A stretch of DNA of 64,000 bases from Cupriavidus taiwanensis (lineage in GTDB: Bacteria; Pseudomonadota; Gammaproteobacteria; Burkholderiales; Burkholderiaceae): contig NZ_LT984805.1 of assembly GCF_900250115.1 (NCBI RefSeq), positions 442,181-506,180 on the forward strand, read 5' to 3'. Positions 1 through 9,430 of the stretch are shown here, piece by piece. The position numbers were made by a program, and so were the translations under genes. The notes under the pieces are model-generated. The model saw only the letters and a list, made by a program, of their open reading frames with translations. It did not search any database and had not been told where the DNA came from. Each line of letters starts with the position of its first letter. Positions within the stretch are counted from its first letter, which is position 1.

Positions 1-548
1 GTGTACGTTGAGGCTCGCCAAGTCTTTGCTTTTCCTTTGCTGTGCCGTCTTCGCTTGCTGCGCCGCCCAGCGACCTCGCCGAATACCTGTCGGGGTTTCG
101 AAGCGCTGTGGCTGATATTGCCGGAACTGTCACGGTCGTCCGGGTCCGCCCAGTCACGATTGCGGAGAGCGGCGGCATGATGTCCGCGAAAGGCCAACAC
201 CATTTGTCAAAGCTAAATTGAAATCTATGGTCAGCCCGATCTTTGCAAGGTTGAGGTCGATGATCTGTGGCTTGCCTAAATCTATCCAGAGTCTGCTTGG
301 AGATTGCTCTCCCGCTCCACGATGAAAGTCGCGCCCGGTAGTATTAAAAATGTCCGCACTTTGTGGTAGCTATACAATTTGTCAGGGTGTCCACCGGGCC
401 ACTGGGCCGTTGGGTCATCAATGTCAACGTCGCAAAGCCTGAATTAACAAATAATCCTGCGCGGTCAGCCCACCTTCAGCTCGCCGCGGCCACGGGGATT
501 TGGTAATCACTGCGGCGGTACAGCAACGCCCACGCTATGCTTGCAAGC
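1..548. other. No recognisable gene
   Basis: I can support no coding region here on either strand; the open frames are short and match no family I recognise. The only structure I see is the 20-base string TGTCAAAGCTAAATTGAAAT at 205-224, which recurs identically at 1420-1439 next to the ISNCY-type transposase remnants, so this stretch probably contains a stranded end of the same IS. Confidence 0.6.
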
Positions 549-912
549 TTATTGGCCAAGGCACACGCGACGACGTTTGGATGGCGCCGTACGAGCATCT
601 TCCGAAGCCAATCCCAAGCCATCCGTTCGTCGATGAAGACGTGTCATTACAGAGCATGCGCATTGAATCAGCAGGCAACGTATGCTTTTGTCGCCTCGCT
701 TACTGATACCGAGCAGAGCCGGGCGACCGCCAGTACTGTATTGCCGCGGCACTAGCCTTATCGATGCGGCAATGTCACGCCCGGAGCGAGAATTCTTTGC
801 ATCCCCCAGTTCAGCGGCCAACAAGCTGTCGGTAATGGCTCCAATGCCCGGGATGGCAAGCAGGCGCAGAGCGTTGTCGTCTTCCTTAAGCTGCTGCGAC
901 AGTTCCGCTTGA
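549..912 (-). pseudogene. IS110-family transposase, C-terminal remnant
   Basis: Read on the minus strand this encodes the C-terminal part of an IS110/IS1111-type transposase: a helix-hairpin-helix-like segment LLAIPGIGAITDSLLAAELG followed by the family hallmark GRDIAASIRLVPRQYSTGG and LGISKRGDKSIRCLLIQCA. The catalytic N-terminal DEDD half is absent and the coding sequence drifts out of homology after the conserved block, so this is a decayed fragment. A second, different IS110 remnant lies at 53497-56340. Confidence 0.75.
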
Positions 913-934
913 CCTGGTCGTCAAGGCACTTGAG

Positions 935-1310
935 CGGGACCAGAAACCAGCGTCGATCATGATCCGGCGCACCGTCTCGGTGGCCAGGTCGATGCCATGG
1001 CGCTCGCGCAGCTTCTCGGCGGCGAGCGTCGGGCCGAAGTCGGCGTAGCTGCCGCGAATCAGGCCGCGCACGCGGGACTCCAGCCCCGACGGCAGCTGGC
1101 GGTTGCTGTCACGGCCGCGCTTACGCGAGCCCAGGCCACTCGGACCATCCTCGCGGTAGCGCAGCACCAGCCGTTCCACCTGGCGCCGCGACAAGCCGAG
1201 CTTCTCGCGGCGCGCCAGACCGCCAGGCCATGGTCGACCACGGCCTGAATCACCTTGAGCCGATCGAGTTCGCGCATCGTCGTCGTGATGGTCTCGGGCT
1301 TGCGCATCGC
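935..1310 (-). pseudogene. ISNCY-type transposase, N-terminal remnant
   Basis: The minus strand encodes the N-terminal helix-turn-helix region of an ISNCY-type transposase in two frames. One frame gives MRELDRLKVIQAVVDHGLAV and the other continues with LGLSRRQVERLVLRYREDGP, GLGSRKRGR and a YADFGPTLAAEKLRERHGI block ending near MIDAGFW. It parallels the better-preserved copy at 1479-2941, but the integrase-like catalytic domain is missing and a frameshift splits what remains. It abuts the IS110 remnant at about 912-935. Confidence 0.7.
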
Positions 1311-1419
1311 GGCCTCCAGTCTCGGACAGACGGAAAGCCGCCAGCATGCCAGCCTGGGCAAGGGGTACGTCATTTCTATTTGGCTCAAATGCGACATTAC
1401 TATTTGGGCCAACACGTGC

Positions 1420-1472
1420 TGTCAAAGCTAAATTGAAATGTCCGGTCTCTGGCTAAGTTGAAATGTCCGGTT
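1420..1472. repeat. Repeated ISNCY-type end motifs
   Basis: Two near-identical direct motifs, GCTAAATTGAAATGTCCGG at 1426-1444 and GCTAAGTTGAAATGTCCGG shortly after, lie between the two ISNCY-type transposase genes. The first is part of a 20-base string also present at 205-224. I interpret them as end sequences (transposase binding sites) of the ISNCY elements, possibly where two copies abut. Confidence 0.5.
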
Positions 1473-1478
1473 GATCGG

Positions 1479-2941
1479 CTATTGGGTGAGCGTAGGGCGG
1501 TAGTGCTGTCCTGACGTGACTGAGTCCAAGCCGTGCTGCCTGAGCCCTGTTGAACTGCCAGCGCAAGCTGAATCAGTTTTCCGTTCCGTTAAGCGGCCAC
1601 GGCTGCTCCTGCAGCCTTTGCAACGCTTCCAACATATCGTTCTGGCCGAGCGACCGCTGCGATTTCTTGCCGGGCGGCCGTCCACGCTTGCGCGGAACCC
1701 CTCCGTGCCAGGCACAGAGAGCGAACGCGTGTTATCGCGCTTCTCCTGCACGTATTGCGCCAACTGCAGCACATGTCCCAGGCGCTTGTTGTCCACGATC
1801 GCGCCCTGGTCCACTTCCGACAGCCGGTCATAGGTGGTGTAGGGCAGGGCGGCGCCATTAGCCCGCGGCTCGATCCTGCCATCTGGGTAGTGATAGACGT
1901 CGATGTAGCAGCCAGCCAGCTTGCGATGCTCCGGCGGGTCCGCCAGCAGGTAGAGCATCTTGTCGTACTGGATCGTCAGGCTCTTGGACACGCAGCGTGG
2001 CTCGCGCCACGCGAAGATCAGATCCCGATTCTCGTCCGGTCGCAGCGGTCGATGGGCGTTGTGGTTGTTGCGCGGCACCTTGGCAAAGCGCGCGTTGTAG
2101 TCGGCGATGAACTCCGCCATGAAGCCATTGGCCGCCTCCATGGTGCTGATGCCACGCAGGCGCAGCTCCTTGACCAGCCGGTCCTGCAAGGTCAGGTGTG
2201 TCCGTTCCACGCGGCCTTTTGCCTGGCTGCTGTTGGCGCAGATGCCTTCGATGTTCAGTTCGAACAAGGCCCGCGCAAACTGCGTATGGCCGTCGCCGCT
2301 AGTTGCTCCTTGCTTGTTGACCCGGAAAACGCTGGCCTTGTCACTGTAAAACGCCACCGGCTTGCCGTGGCGCTCCAGGTAGGCGCGGGTCGCCGCGAAG
2401 TACGTGAACGTGGCCTCCGAATGGGTAAAGCGCAGCTCCATGATCCGGCTGGTGGCGTCGTCGACATAAACGAGCAGCGTGCAGGCAGGCGCGCGTTCCT
2501 CAAACCAGCGGTGATCGCAGCCATCAATCTGAATCAGTTCGCCATAGCAGGCGCGCCGATTACGAGGCTGATAGACCTTGAGCGGGCGCTGTTTGCGCGG
2601 TACCCACAGGCCGGCAACCATCATCAGCCGCCGGACCGTTTCCTTCGCCAGAGTGAGCCCGTGTGCTTCGCGCAGCTTCTCGGCCGCCAGGGTCGGGCCG
2701 AAGTCGCATAGTGTTCCCGGATCAGGCCGAGCGCTGCGGCTTCGCGCTCGCCAGACAGACGGTTGTTGCTGGGTCGGCCGCGCTTGCGCGAGACCAGCCC
2801 GGCTGGGCCTTCCAGCCGGTAGCGCTCCAGTAACCGCCGCAGCTGCCGGTCAGTGATCTCCAATCGTTCGGCGGCCACGCCAGGCCGCAACTGACCATCC
2901 ATGACCGCCTGGACGGTCTTGAGCCTGTCAATCTCGCGCAT
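1479..2941 (-). pseudogene. ISNCY-type transposase, frameshifted
   Basis: This is a nearly full-length ISNCY-type transposase. The N-terminal part (2941 down to about 2710) begins MREIDRLKTVQAVMDGQLRP and carries a helix-turn-helix domain. A single missing base near 2707-2710, within the EHYADFGPTLAAEK region, shifts the frame; the rest runs as one open frame from 2624 to 1479. The integrase-like catalytic core is visible as IQIDGCDHRWFE, FYSDKASVFR and KGRVERTHLTLQDRLVKEL, supplying the D, D and E. An IS5-type insertion at 2946 lies directly upstream of the start codon and has removed that end. As sequenced it is inactive. Confidence 0.75.
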
Positions 2942-2945
2942 GCTT

Positions 2946-3802
2946 AGAGACCGTTTCAAAAAGACCCCGAGGGGGCTGTTAACCTTTTCGGCAAGCTGTT
3001 AACCTTGGCCATCTGAACGATGGGAACCGAGGGGATGAGCGCGCCGATCATCGATGACGAGCTGTGGGCACTGATCGAACCTTTGCTGCCGCCGCCGAAG
3101 CCGCGACGCAAGAAATATCCAGGCCGCCTTCCGGTTTCGGATCGAGCTGCGCTGAACGGCATCTTGTTCGTGTTCAAGACCAGCATACGCTGGTGCGACC
3201 TGTCGACCAAGTTGGGATTCGGTTCGGGTCCGACCTGCTGGAGGCGCTTGCGCGACTGGCAGAAGGCTGGCGTGTGGAAGCGATTGCACGAACTATTGCT
3301 GGCGAAGCTTCGCGAGGCCACGAACTCGATTTCTCACGAGTAGCCGTCGATTCATCGTCGGTGCGAGCCGTTGGGCGGGCGAAAAACTGGCCCGAACCCC
3401 ACGGATCGCTCGCGACCAGGTTCCAAGCACCACATCCTCGTCGATGCAAATGGCGTCCCAATCAGCGCAATCCTGACCGGGGCGAATCGCAACGACGTCA
3501 CCCAATTGCTGCCGCTCGTCGACGCGATCCCGCCCATTCGCGGCGTGCGCGGCCGACCGCTTCAGAAGCCAAAAGTCATCTACGCAGACCGAGGCTATGA
3601 CTCCGAGCCACATCGTCAGCGGCTTCGCGAGCGCGGCATCAAGCCGGTGCTTGCCAAACGCCGGACTGAGCACGGTAGTGGTCTGGGCAAGTTCCGCTGG
3701 GTTGTCGAACGTACCCAAGCGTGGCTTCACAACTTTCGTCGTCTTCGCATTCGCTTCGAACGTCGAGCTGACATTCATGAAGCGCTCCTCAAGTTCGGCT
3801 GA
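2946..3802 (+). pseudogene. IS5-family (IS427-like) element, right end missing
   Basis: The element begins with the inverted-repeat-like end GAGACCGTTTCAAAAAGACC at 2946. A two-frame transposase follows: from 3020 (or ATG 3035) MSAPIIDDELWALIEPLLPP with the IS427-type N-terminus, and to 3802 the catalytic part GGRKTGPNPTDRSRPGSKHH, VIYADRGYDSEPH and FRWVVERTQAWLHNFRRLRI. A missing base near 3313-3316 and a second shift near 3375 separate the frames; IS427-group elements normally use one programmed frameshift, so one or both are probably lesions. I find no matching right inverted repeat after 3802, so the right end seems deleted. Confidence 0.7.
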
Positions 3803-3809
3803 ATTCGAT

Positions 3810-4013
3810 GCACCTGGTATTTCCAGTAGGCGTCCATGGTTGGGCCGAATGAGTCTTTCCCCTTGTCCCAGTGGTGGATTTTGATGCCTTCGTAGGTGTC
3901 GTAGGGAAATCCACAAGGAACTGGCACCTTGTTGCGACGCCCAGATCCGGGCCTCGAAATCCAATGGAGTACCCGCCATTCCTTACGCTCCCACTGCTTT
4001 GCAGTGCAGCATG
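3810..4013 (-). other. Short conserved-looking open frame, unidentified
   Basis: Between the truncated IS5-type element and the tmo promoter, one minus-strand frame is open for about 65 codons and reads like a real protein fragment (RNKVPVPCGFPYDTYEGIKI, then HHWDKGKDSFGPTMDAYWKY). It is cut at the IS end and has a stop at the other side. I do not recognise the family. It may be the 3' part of a neighbouring gene lost when the IS inserted, or chance. Confidence 0.3.
3992..4006. promoter_or_regulatory. Perfect inverted repeat upstream of the tmo promoter
   Basis: CACTGCTTTGCAGTG is a perfect 6-3-6 inverted repeat about 27 bases upstream of the -24 element of the tmo sigma-54 promoter. Activators of toluene operons bind inverted repeats, but usually 100-200 bases upstream, so this position is unusually close and its role is uncertain. 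Confidence 0.3.
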
Positions 4014-4032
4014 ACTATATCGCCATGCCCGC

Positions 4033-4048
4033 TGGCATTACATTTGCA
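4033..4048 (+). promoter_or_regulatory. Sigma-54 (-24/-12) promoter of the tmo operon
   Basis: TGGCATTACATTTGCA fits the sigma-54 consensus TGGCAYRNNNNTTGCW at all but one degenerate base, with the GG and GC dinucleotides correctly spaced. It lies 86 bases upstream of the tmoA start. Related toluene-3-monooxygenase operons (tbu) are known to be driven by a sigma-54 promoter activated by the effector-responsive regulator TbuT, so this fits. No such regulator gene is in the window, so activation would have to come from elsewhere. Confidence 0.8.
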
Positions 4049-4134
4049 CAAGGGAATGCGCTCCGGATCTGCGGCCTTTCGCAACCGGGACTGCAAAGCA
4101 AGAAGGACATGACATCCACCAAGGAGAATATCCC

Positions 4135-5637
4135 ATGGCGCTTTTGGAACGCGCAGCGTGGTACGACATTGCCCGCACAACGAACTGGACGCCGACGTAC
4201 GTCGCCGAGTCCGACCTTTTCCCGGAGGTCATGGCAGGGGCACAGGGCGTGCCCATGGAAGTCTGGGAAACCTATGACGAGCCCTACAAGACATCGTATC
4301 CAGAATATGTCCGCATTCAGCGCGACAAGGACGCTGGCGCCTACTCCGTGAAGGCCGCGCTGGAGCGCAGCCGCATGTTCGAGAACGCCGATCCCGGCTG
4401 GCTGTCTATCCTGAAGGCACATTACGGCGCCATCGCGCTCGGCGAATACGCAGCGATGAGCGCCGAGGCACGAATGGCCCGCTTCGGCCGCGCGCCAGGG
4501 ATGCGCAACATGGCGACGTTTGGCATGCTTGACGAGAACCGTCACGGGCAATTGCAACTCTACTTTCCGCACGACTACTGCCAAAGGATCGTCAGTTTGA
4601 CTGGGCGCACAAGGCCTATCACACCAACGAATGGGCCGCGATCGCTGCCCGCAGTACCTTCGACGACCTATTCATGTCGCGCAGCGCGATCGAGATCGCC
4701 GTGATGCTTACGTTTGCCTTCGAAACCGGTTTCACCAACATGCAGTTCCTCGGGCTGGCGGCCGATGCGGCGGAAGCCGGCGACTTTACGTTCGCCAGCC
4801 TCATTTCAAGCATCCAGACGGACGAGTCACGGCACGCGCAGATCGGCGGCCCGGCACTGCAGATCCTGCTGGCCAACGGGCGCAAGGAGCAGGCGCAGCA
4901 GCTCGTGGACGTGGCCATTGCACGCGCATGGCGCCTGTTCTCCCTGCTGACCGGCACGTCGATGGACTACGCTACGCCGCTGCAGCATCGCAAGGAGTCA
5001 TTCAAGGCGTTCGTGACGGAATGGATCGTCGGCCAGTTCGAGCGCACCCTGATAGACCTCGGTCTCGACCTGCCCTGGTACTGGGACCAGATGATCAATG
5101 AGTTCGACTACCAGCACCATGCTTACCAGCTGAGCATCTGGTTCTGGAGGCCAACCATCTGGTGGAATCCGGCCGCCGGCATGACGCCGGACTGCCGTGA
5201 TTGGCTCGAAGAAAAGTATTCCGGCTGGAATGACACGTTTGGCAAGGCCTGGGACGTCATCATCGACAACCTGCTCGCGGGCAGGAAGGAGCTCACCGTC
5301 CCGAGACGTTGCCCATTGTGTGCAACATGAGCCAGTTGCCAATCTGCGCGGTGCCGGGCAGTGGCTGGAACGTCAGGGATTATCCGCTCGAGTACAACGG
5401 CCGCACGTACCACTTCAATTCCGAGATCGACCGTTGGGTTTTCCAACAGGACCCCGTGCGTTACCGCGACCACCTGACCCTGGTCGACCGTTTCCTCGCC
5501 GGGCACATCCAGCCGCCCGACCTGGGGGGGCACTCCTGTACATGAACCTCGCCCCCGGCGAGATTGGCGACGACGCACACCATTGCGCATGGGTGGCGGC
5601 ATACCGCCGCCAGCGCGAACAGAACAAGACCGCCTGA
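4135..5637 (+). pseudogene. tmoA: Toluene monooxygenase hydroxylase alpha subunit, three frameshifts
   Basis: This encodes the di-iron large subunit (TmoA/TbuA1) of a four-component toluene monooxygenase, which hydroxylates the aromatic ring. The ATG at 4135 follows an AAGGAG ribosome site. All six expected iron ligands are encoded: GEYA and DENRHGQ before the first lesion, FAFETGFTNMQF and QTDESRHAQIG after it. The frame breaks three times, each by one missing base: near 4580 (TGC-CAAAGG), near 5301 (a C run) and at 5524-5530 (a run of seven G where eight are needed). Repaired, the protein would be about 500 aa, as usual for the family, ending YRRQREQNKTA. As sequenced the operon makes no full alpha subunit. 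Two of the sites are homopolymers, so sequencing error is possible. Confidence 0.88.
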
Positions 5638-5661
5638 TGCGGCCATCAGATGGATAATGAC

Positions 5662-5922
5662 ATGGCACTGTTTCCAGTGATTTCGAATTTTCAATACGAC
5701 TTCGTGCTGCAGCTCGTCGCCGTCGATACGGAGAACTCGATGGACGAGGTAGCGGCGGCCGCCGCGCACCATTCAGTCGGCCGTCGCGTAGCGCCTCAGC
5801 CCGGCAAGGTCTTGCGGGTGCGGCGCCAGGGGAGCGACCATTTCTATCCCCGCGACGCCCGGCTCGGCGACACCGATATCAAGCCGATGGAGTCACTCGA
5901 ATTCATTTTTTGCGATGCATAA
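5662..5922 (+). CDS. tmoB: Toluene monooxygenase hydroxylase gamma subunit
   Basis: This 86-residue protein is the small (gamma) subunit of the toluene monooxygenase hydroxylase, which stabilises the alpha/beta di-iron complex in the cytoplasm. It begins MALFPVISNFQYDFVLQLVA and ends MESLEFIFCDA, the typical ubiquitin-like layout and length of TmoB/TbuU. An upstream in-frame ATG at 5650 exists, but 5662 gives the family-typical MALFPV start. The gene lies 24 bases after the tmoA stop, and its end overlaps tmoC by eight bases, indicating translational coupling in one operon. Confidence 0.88.
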   Translation: MALFPVISNFQYDFVLQLVAVDTENSMDEVAAAAAHHSVGRRVAPQPGKVLRVRRQGSDHFYPRDARLGDTDIKPMESLEFIFCDA

Positions 5923-6265
5923 GGACACCAAAAATTTCCAGACAGTCTCCACACTCGACGAGCTGTGGGAAGGCGACATGGCCGAGGTCGTGGTGGACAG
6001 CCACGTCATCGTACTTGTCCGCCCACGAAGCGGCACGCCACGCGCATTCCAAGGCATCTGCCCGCACCAGGACATTCCGCTCGTAGAGGGAAATTTCGAC
6101 GGGCGCGTACTGATGTGCCGGGCCCACCAGTGGACATTCGACGCCAACACAGGCAGGGGCATCAACCCCAGTGGATCCCGTCTCGCAGAGTATGCCATCA
6201 GGGTAGATGGTGACGACATACTTATCGCTGTCGAAGGCGTCGAACCACTGTTCGCCAATTGCTGA
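5915..6265 (+). CDS. tmoC: Toluene monooxygenase Rieske ferredoxin
   Basis: This 116-residue Rieske [2Fe-2S] ferredoxin passes electrons from the reductase (TmoF) to the di-iron hydroxylase. The cluster ligands are visible as C49-P-H51 (ICPHQDIPL) and C68-R-A-H71 (MCRAHQW), the two-Cys two-His arrangement of Rieske proteins. The start overlaps the tmoB stop by eight bases. The length and C-terminal VEGVEPLFANC fit TmoC/TbuB. Its redox partner TmoF is destroyed in this copy, so it would need a substitute reductase. Confidence 0.92.
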   Translation: MHKDTKNFQTVSTLDELWEGDMAEVVVDSHVIVLVRPRSGTPRAFQGICPHQDIPLVEGNFDGRVLMCRAHQWTFDANTGRGINPSGSRLAEYAIRVDGDDILIAVEGVEPLFANC

Positions 6266-6284
6266 TATTGCAAAGGAATCGATC

Positions 6285-6602
6285 ATGAGCAGGGATCACA
6301 ACACCGCCGAGGCGTACCGAAATAACCGCGTCGGCCCCGTGCTTCGCGCCAGCAGCATCACGTCCGGCGTCATCGAGGCCGCGCGGGAAGACAATCCGGG
6401 TAAGGAGATCCGTGTCGACGACAAGCTCGCATACGTGCGCATCGACACCGACGGCGAACTGATCCTGCGCCGAGCTACGCTGGAGGATACGCTGGGCCGC
6501 CCGTTCAGGATGTCCGAGCTGGAGGTCAACCTCAGCTCGTTCGCGGGCCGCATCGAGACCACGGACGACTACGTCCTCTTCTATTACAAAAAGACGCTGT
6601 AA
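6285..6602 (+). CDS. tmoD: Toluene monooxygenase effector (coupling) protein
   Basis: This 105-residue protein is the cofactor-less effector protein that binds the hydroxylase and tunes oxygen activation and coupling (TmoD/TbuV, MmoB/DmpM family). It begins MSRDHNTAEAYRNNRVGPVL, preceded by AAAGGA seven bases upstream, and ends YVLFYYKKTL. The frame extends upstream to 6207 inside tmoC, but only the 6285 start matches family length. It lies 19 bases after tmoC and 12 before tmoE, within one operon, and is intact. Confidence 0.9.
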   Translation: MSRDHNTAEAYRNNRVGPVLRASSITSGVIEAAREDNPGKEIRVDDKLAYVRIDTDGELILRRATLEDTLGRPFRMSELEVNLSSFAGRIETTDDYVLFYYKKTL

Positions 6603-6614
6603 CCGGAGACGAGC

Positions 6615-7613
6615 ATGACTACTCAACCGGACGTCCTCAAGCCGCTAAAGACCTGGAGCCACCTGGCCGCGCGGCGGCGCAAACCAAGCGAGTACGAGAT
6701 CGTCTCGACGAATCTGCACTACACGACCGACAACCCCCACGCGCCGTTCGAACTCGATCCGAATTTCGAGATGGCGCAGTGGTTCAAGCGTCACCGCAAC
6801 GCCTCGCCGCTGAAACACGCTGACTGGAACGCCTTTCGGGACCCCGACGAGCTCGTCTACCGCACCTACAACATTCTGCAGGACGGTCAGGAAACCTATG
6901 TGTCCGGTCTGCTGGACCAATTTTCCCAGCGCGGCCACGACTCCATGCTGGAGCACTCCTGGGCCGGCACGCTGGCGCGACTGTACACGCCGGCACGTTA
7001 TCTGTTCCACACACTGCAAATGGGATCGGCCTACGTGACGCAGATGGCCCCCGCCTCCACGATCTCGAACTGCGCCGCCTACCAGACCGCCGACTCGCTG
7101 CGTTGGCTCACCCACACCGCGTATCGAACGCGAGAGCTGTCTCAGATCTTCAGCGACGTGGGCTTTGGCACCGACGAGCGCAGATGCTGGGAGCAAGATC
7201 CGGCCTGGCAGGGTTGGCGCAAGCTGGCCGAACACGCGCTCGTTGCATGGGACTGGGCAGAGTCCTTCGTCGCCTGCAGTCTAGTATTGAAGCCGGCGAT
7301 GGAGGAAGTGGTCTTGCGCGGGCTTGGCGAGGCGGCGCGCCACAACGGCGACACCCTGCTCGGCTTGCTGACTGACGCGCAGCTTGCCGACGCCCAGCGG
7401 CACCGGGGCTGGGCCGGCGCGCTCGTCCGCATGGCCCTGGAGACCCCAGGCAATCGTGACGTGCTGGCCGGCTCGATTTCCCGGTGGGCGGGGCTCGCGG
7501 ACGATGCGATTGCGGCCTACGGCGCGGCGTTGCCCGACGCGCCGAACACGAAGGCACGTGCCTGCGCGGCCGTGCGCGATTTCTGGGACATCATCGGCCT
7601 GGCGGGCCTGTAA
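6615..7613 (+). CDS. tmoE: Toluene monooxygenase hydroxylase beta subunit
   Basis: This 332-residue protein is the beta subunit of the hydroxylase (TmoE/TbuA2), a helical homologue of the alpha subunit without a metal site that packs against it to form the (alpha-beta-gamma)2 enzyme. Conserved-looking segments include NFEMAQWFKRHRNASPLKHA, the QFSQRGHDSMLEHSWAGTLA stretch and ARACAAVRDFWDIIGL near the end. A GGAGACG ribosome site precedes the ATG. The frame is uninterrupted, in contrast to tmoA and tmoF on either side of the intact B-C-D-E core. Confidence 0.9.
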   Translation: MTTQPDVLKPLKTWSHLAARRRKPSEYEIVSTNLHYTTDNPHAPFELDPNFEMAQWFKRHRNASPLKHADWNAFRDPDELVYRTYNILQDGQETYVSGLLDQFSQRGHDSMLEHSWAGTLARLYTPARYLFHTLQMGSAYVTQMAPASTISNCAAYQTADSLRWLTHTAYRTRELSQIFSDVGFGTDERRCWEQDPAWQGWRKLAEHALVAWDWAESFVACSLVLKPAMEEVVLRGLGEAARHNGDTLLGLLTDAQLADAQRHRGWAGALVRMALETPGNRDVLAGSISRWAGLADDAIAAYGAALPDAPNTKARACAAVRDFWDIIGLAGL

Positions 7614-7666
7614 CGCAAGAAGTGTCGGGAGATGCGACTCGACAGCCAGCATTGGAGCCCTATGAA

Positions 7667-7966
7667 ATGCCAGATCGATCCGAAGGCGGCGCGACGTTCA
7701 CCGTAGACGCGGAAGAAGACACTCTGCTGCGCAGCCCCGCGCGCCGGCATGACCTGCCAGCGGCGGTTCGAGGCGCGTCCACTTCTTCTATGGCGCCCGG
7801 CGCTCCTATCGACGTCCTGGAGAAACTCGCCGAAGACGAGCGCCTTGCGCGCTGTCGGTGGTACTGTCCGTACCGCAGAGCGCCTGGAAGAGTCCAACGG
7901 GTTTTCGAGCGTACGCTGACAGCTCGGCTCGGCAGTTACGACTTCTATATTTGCAGGCCTCCTTGA
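7667..7966 (+). pseudogene. tmoF: Toluene monooxygenase ferredoxin reductase, decayed remnant
   Basis: This is the position of the NADH:ferredoxin oxidoreductase gene (tmoF/tbuC). An N-terminal piece (MPDRSEGGATFTVDAEEDTL) is joined, across a large internal deletion, to a piece of the C-terminal NAD-binding domain recognisable in three successive frames: HFFYGARRSYRR, LSVVLSVPQSAWKSPTGF and LGSYDFYIC-PP (family LGAEFYLCGPP). The plant-type [2Fe-2S] cysteines and the FAD domain are gone, and several frameshifts follow. The reductase is certainly inactive. The remnant ends shortly before the left end of the IS4 element at 8009. Confidence 0.78.
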
Positions 7967-8008
7967 GCGAAACCGCGCAGGTGCTCCCGATGCACCAGGT
8001 GCGGACCC

Positions 8009-9430
8009 AATCCACCCAAGTTTAGCCGTCAATAGAATCGCGATTTGCCCCGCGAACGCTTGACATGTGACGAGGTTCGAGCGGCCGCCGCCCTGCTTGC
8101 GCTGGCTGTTTAGCGCAAGCAGGGCGGCGGCCAATAGAGGATCGCTTCTCGATCTTCGCTTGGCTCTCATGCCCCTGACCGATTTGTTCGCTTCGCTTAC
8201 CGAATATCTGCACACCAAGGTCTTTCACGATCTTGCTCGCCATCCCGAACGACCCTCCGCATTCACCCGTCAGCGCAAGCTCACTCTGCCGACACTGATC
8301 GCCTTCATGCTTGGCAACTTGCGCATGGGCGTACAAGCCGAACTCGATCAATTCTTCGCCGCGCTCGCGCGCCAGAACATCTTGCGCCGTTGCGTCAGTG
8401 AACAAGCCTTCGCCCAGGCTCGCAGCAAACTCAGCGGCGATGTCTTTGCTCACCTCAATGACTGGCTGCTTCGGCAGGTGTCAGACCATTTGCCGCGCTG
8501 GCATGGCTTTCGGCTAGTCGCCGCGGACGCCTCACACCTGCGTTTCGCCATCCGCCACAGCCATCTGCCTCGAGCCGCCACTCGCGATCAACTCGCCTTC
8601 GGCCTATACCTGCCCGGGGCCGAGATCATGCTCGCCGCCTCACTGCACAGCGTGCACGAGAACGAACGCCAGATCCTGTTCGAGCATCTGGACCGCCTGC
8701 AATCCGACGACTTGCTCTTGCTCGATCGCGGCTACCCCGCCCGCTGGCTGGTGGCCGTGCTCAACCAACGAAAAATCCCTTTCTGCATGCGCGCCGACGG
8801 TAGCGGCTTTGCTGCCGTGCGGCACTTCGTCCGCTCCGGTCGCGACGAGGCCATCGTCACGCTCCCGGCTCCAGCCCGAAATGACGCGCGCGACTATGAG
8901 TGTGCGGCTACTCCGCAGACCGTCCGGCTGATCCGGCAGATCTCGCCAGCCGGCAAGGTGCGCGTGCTCATCACCAATCTGCTCGACATGCACCACTATC
9001 CGGCTGCCACCTTCCGCGATCTCTATCACCAGCGCTGGCGCCTCGAGGAGGCGTTCAAACGCCTCAAACACCGCATGGCACTCGAACATCTGTCCGGCCT
9101 CTCGCAGTTGGCCGCCAGGCAGGACTTCGGCGCCAAAATCCTATGTGACAACCTGCACGCCCTATGCTGCCTCACCGCCGCGCAGGAACATGACATTGAC
9201 TCGGACCATCGGATCAACCGTACCTACGCCATTACCGCGCTCAAACCTGTCCTGCCTGCGGTTCTGCTCGGCCTGCGCTGGGCCAGGGCTGCTCTGAATG
9301 AGACCTTGGCCTTGATCGCAACACGTATCCATCGCGTGCGACCGGATCGCGCCAAGCCCGTCCGCCTCGCCAGAAGCCTCATCATGCTGCCTATAAGGCT
9401 TGTTGATGCTTACAGTAACTTGGGTGGATT
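8009..9430 (+). mobile_element. IS4-family element with 14-bp inverted ends
   Basis: The ends are AATCCACCCAAGTT at 8009-8022 and its exact complement AACTTGGGTGGATT at 9417-9430. The element holds one transposase gene. I see no clear target duplication. It sits directly downstream of the decayed tmoF, so its arrival may be linked to loss of that end of the operon. Confidence 0.75.

Noticed and set aside
3293..3979. 228-codon minus-strand frame across the IS5-type element
   Set aside because: It is antisense to the transposase and has no recognisable domain; only the short 3810-4013 segment in a different frame looks protein-like.
5893..6286. Minus-strand frames overlapping tmoC
   Set aside because: tmoC is a clear Rieske ferredoxin on the plus strand; the opposing frames have no motif.
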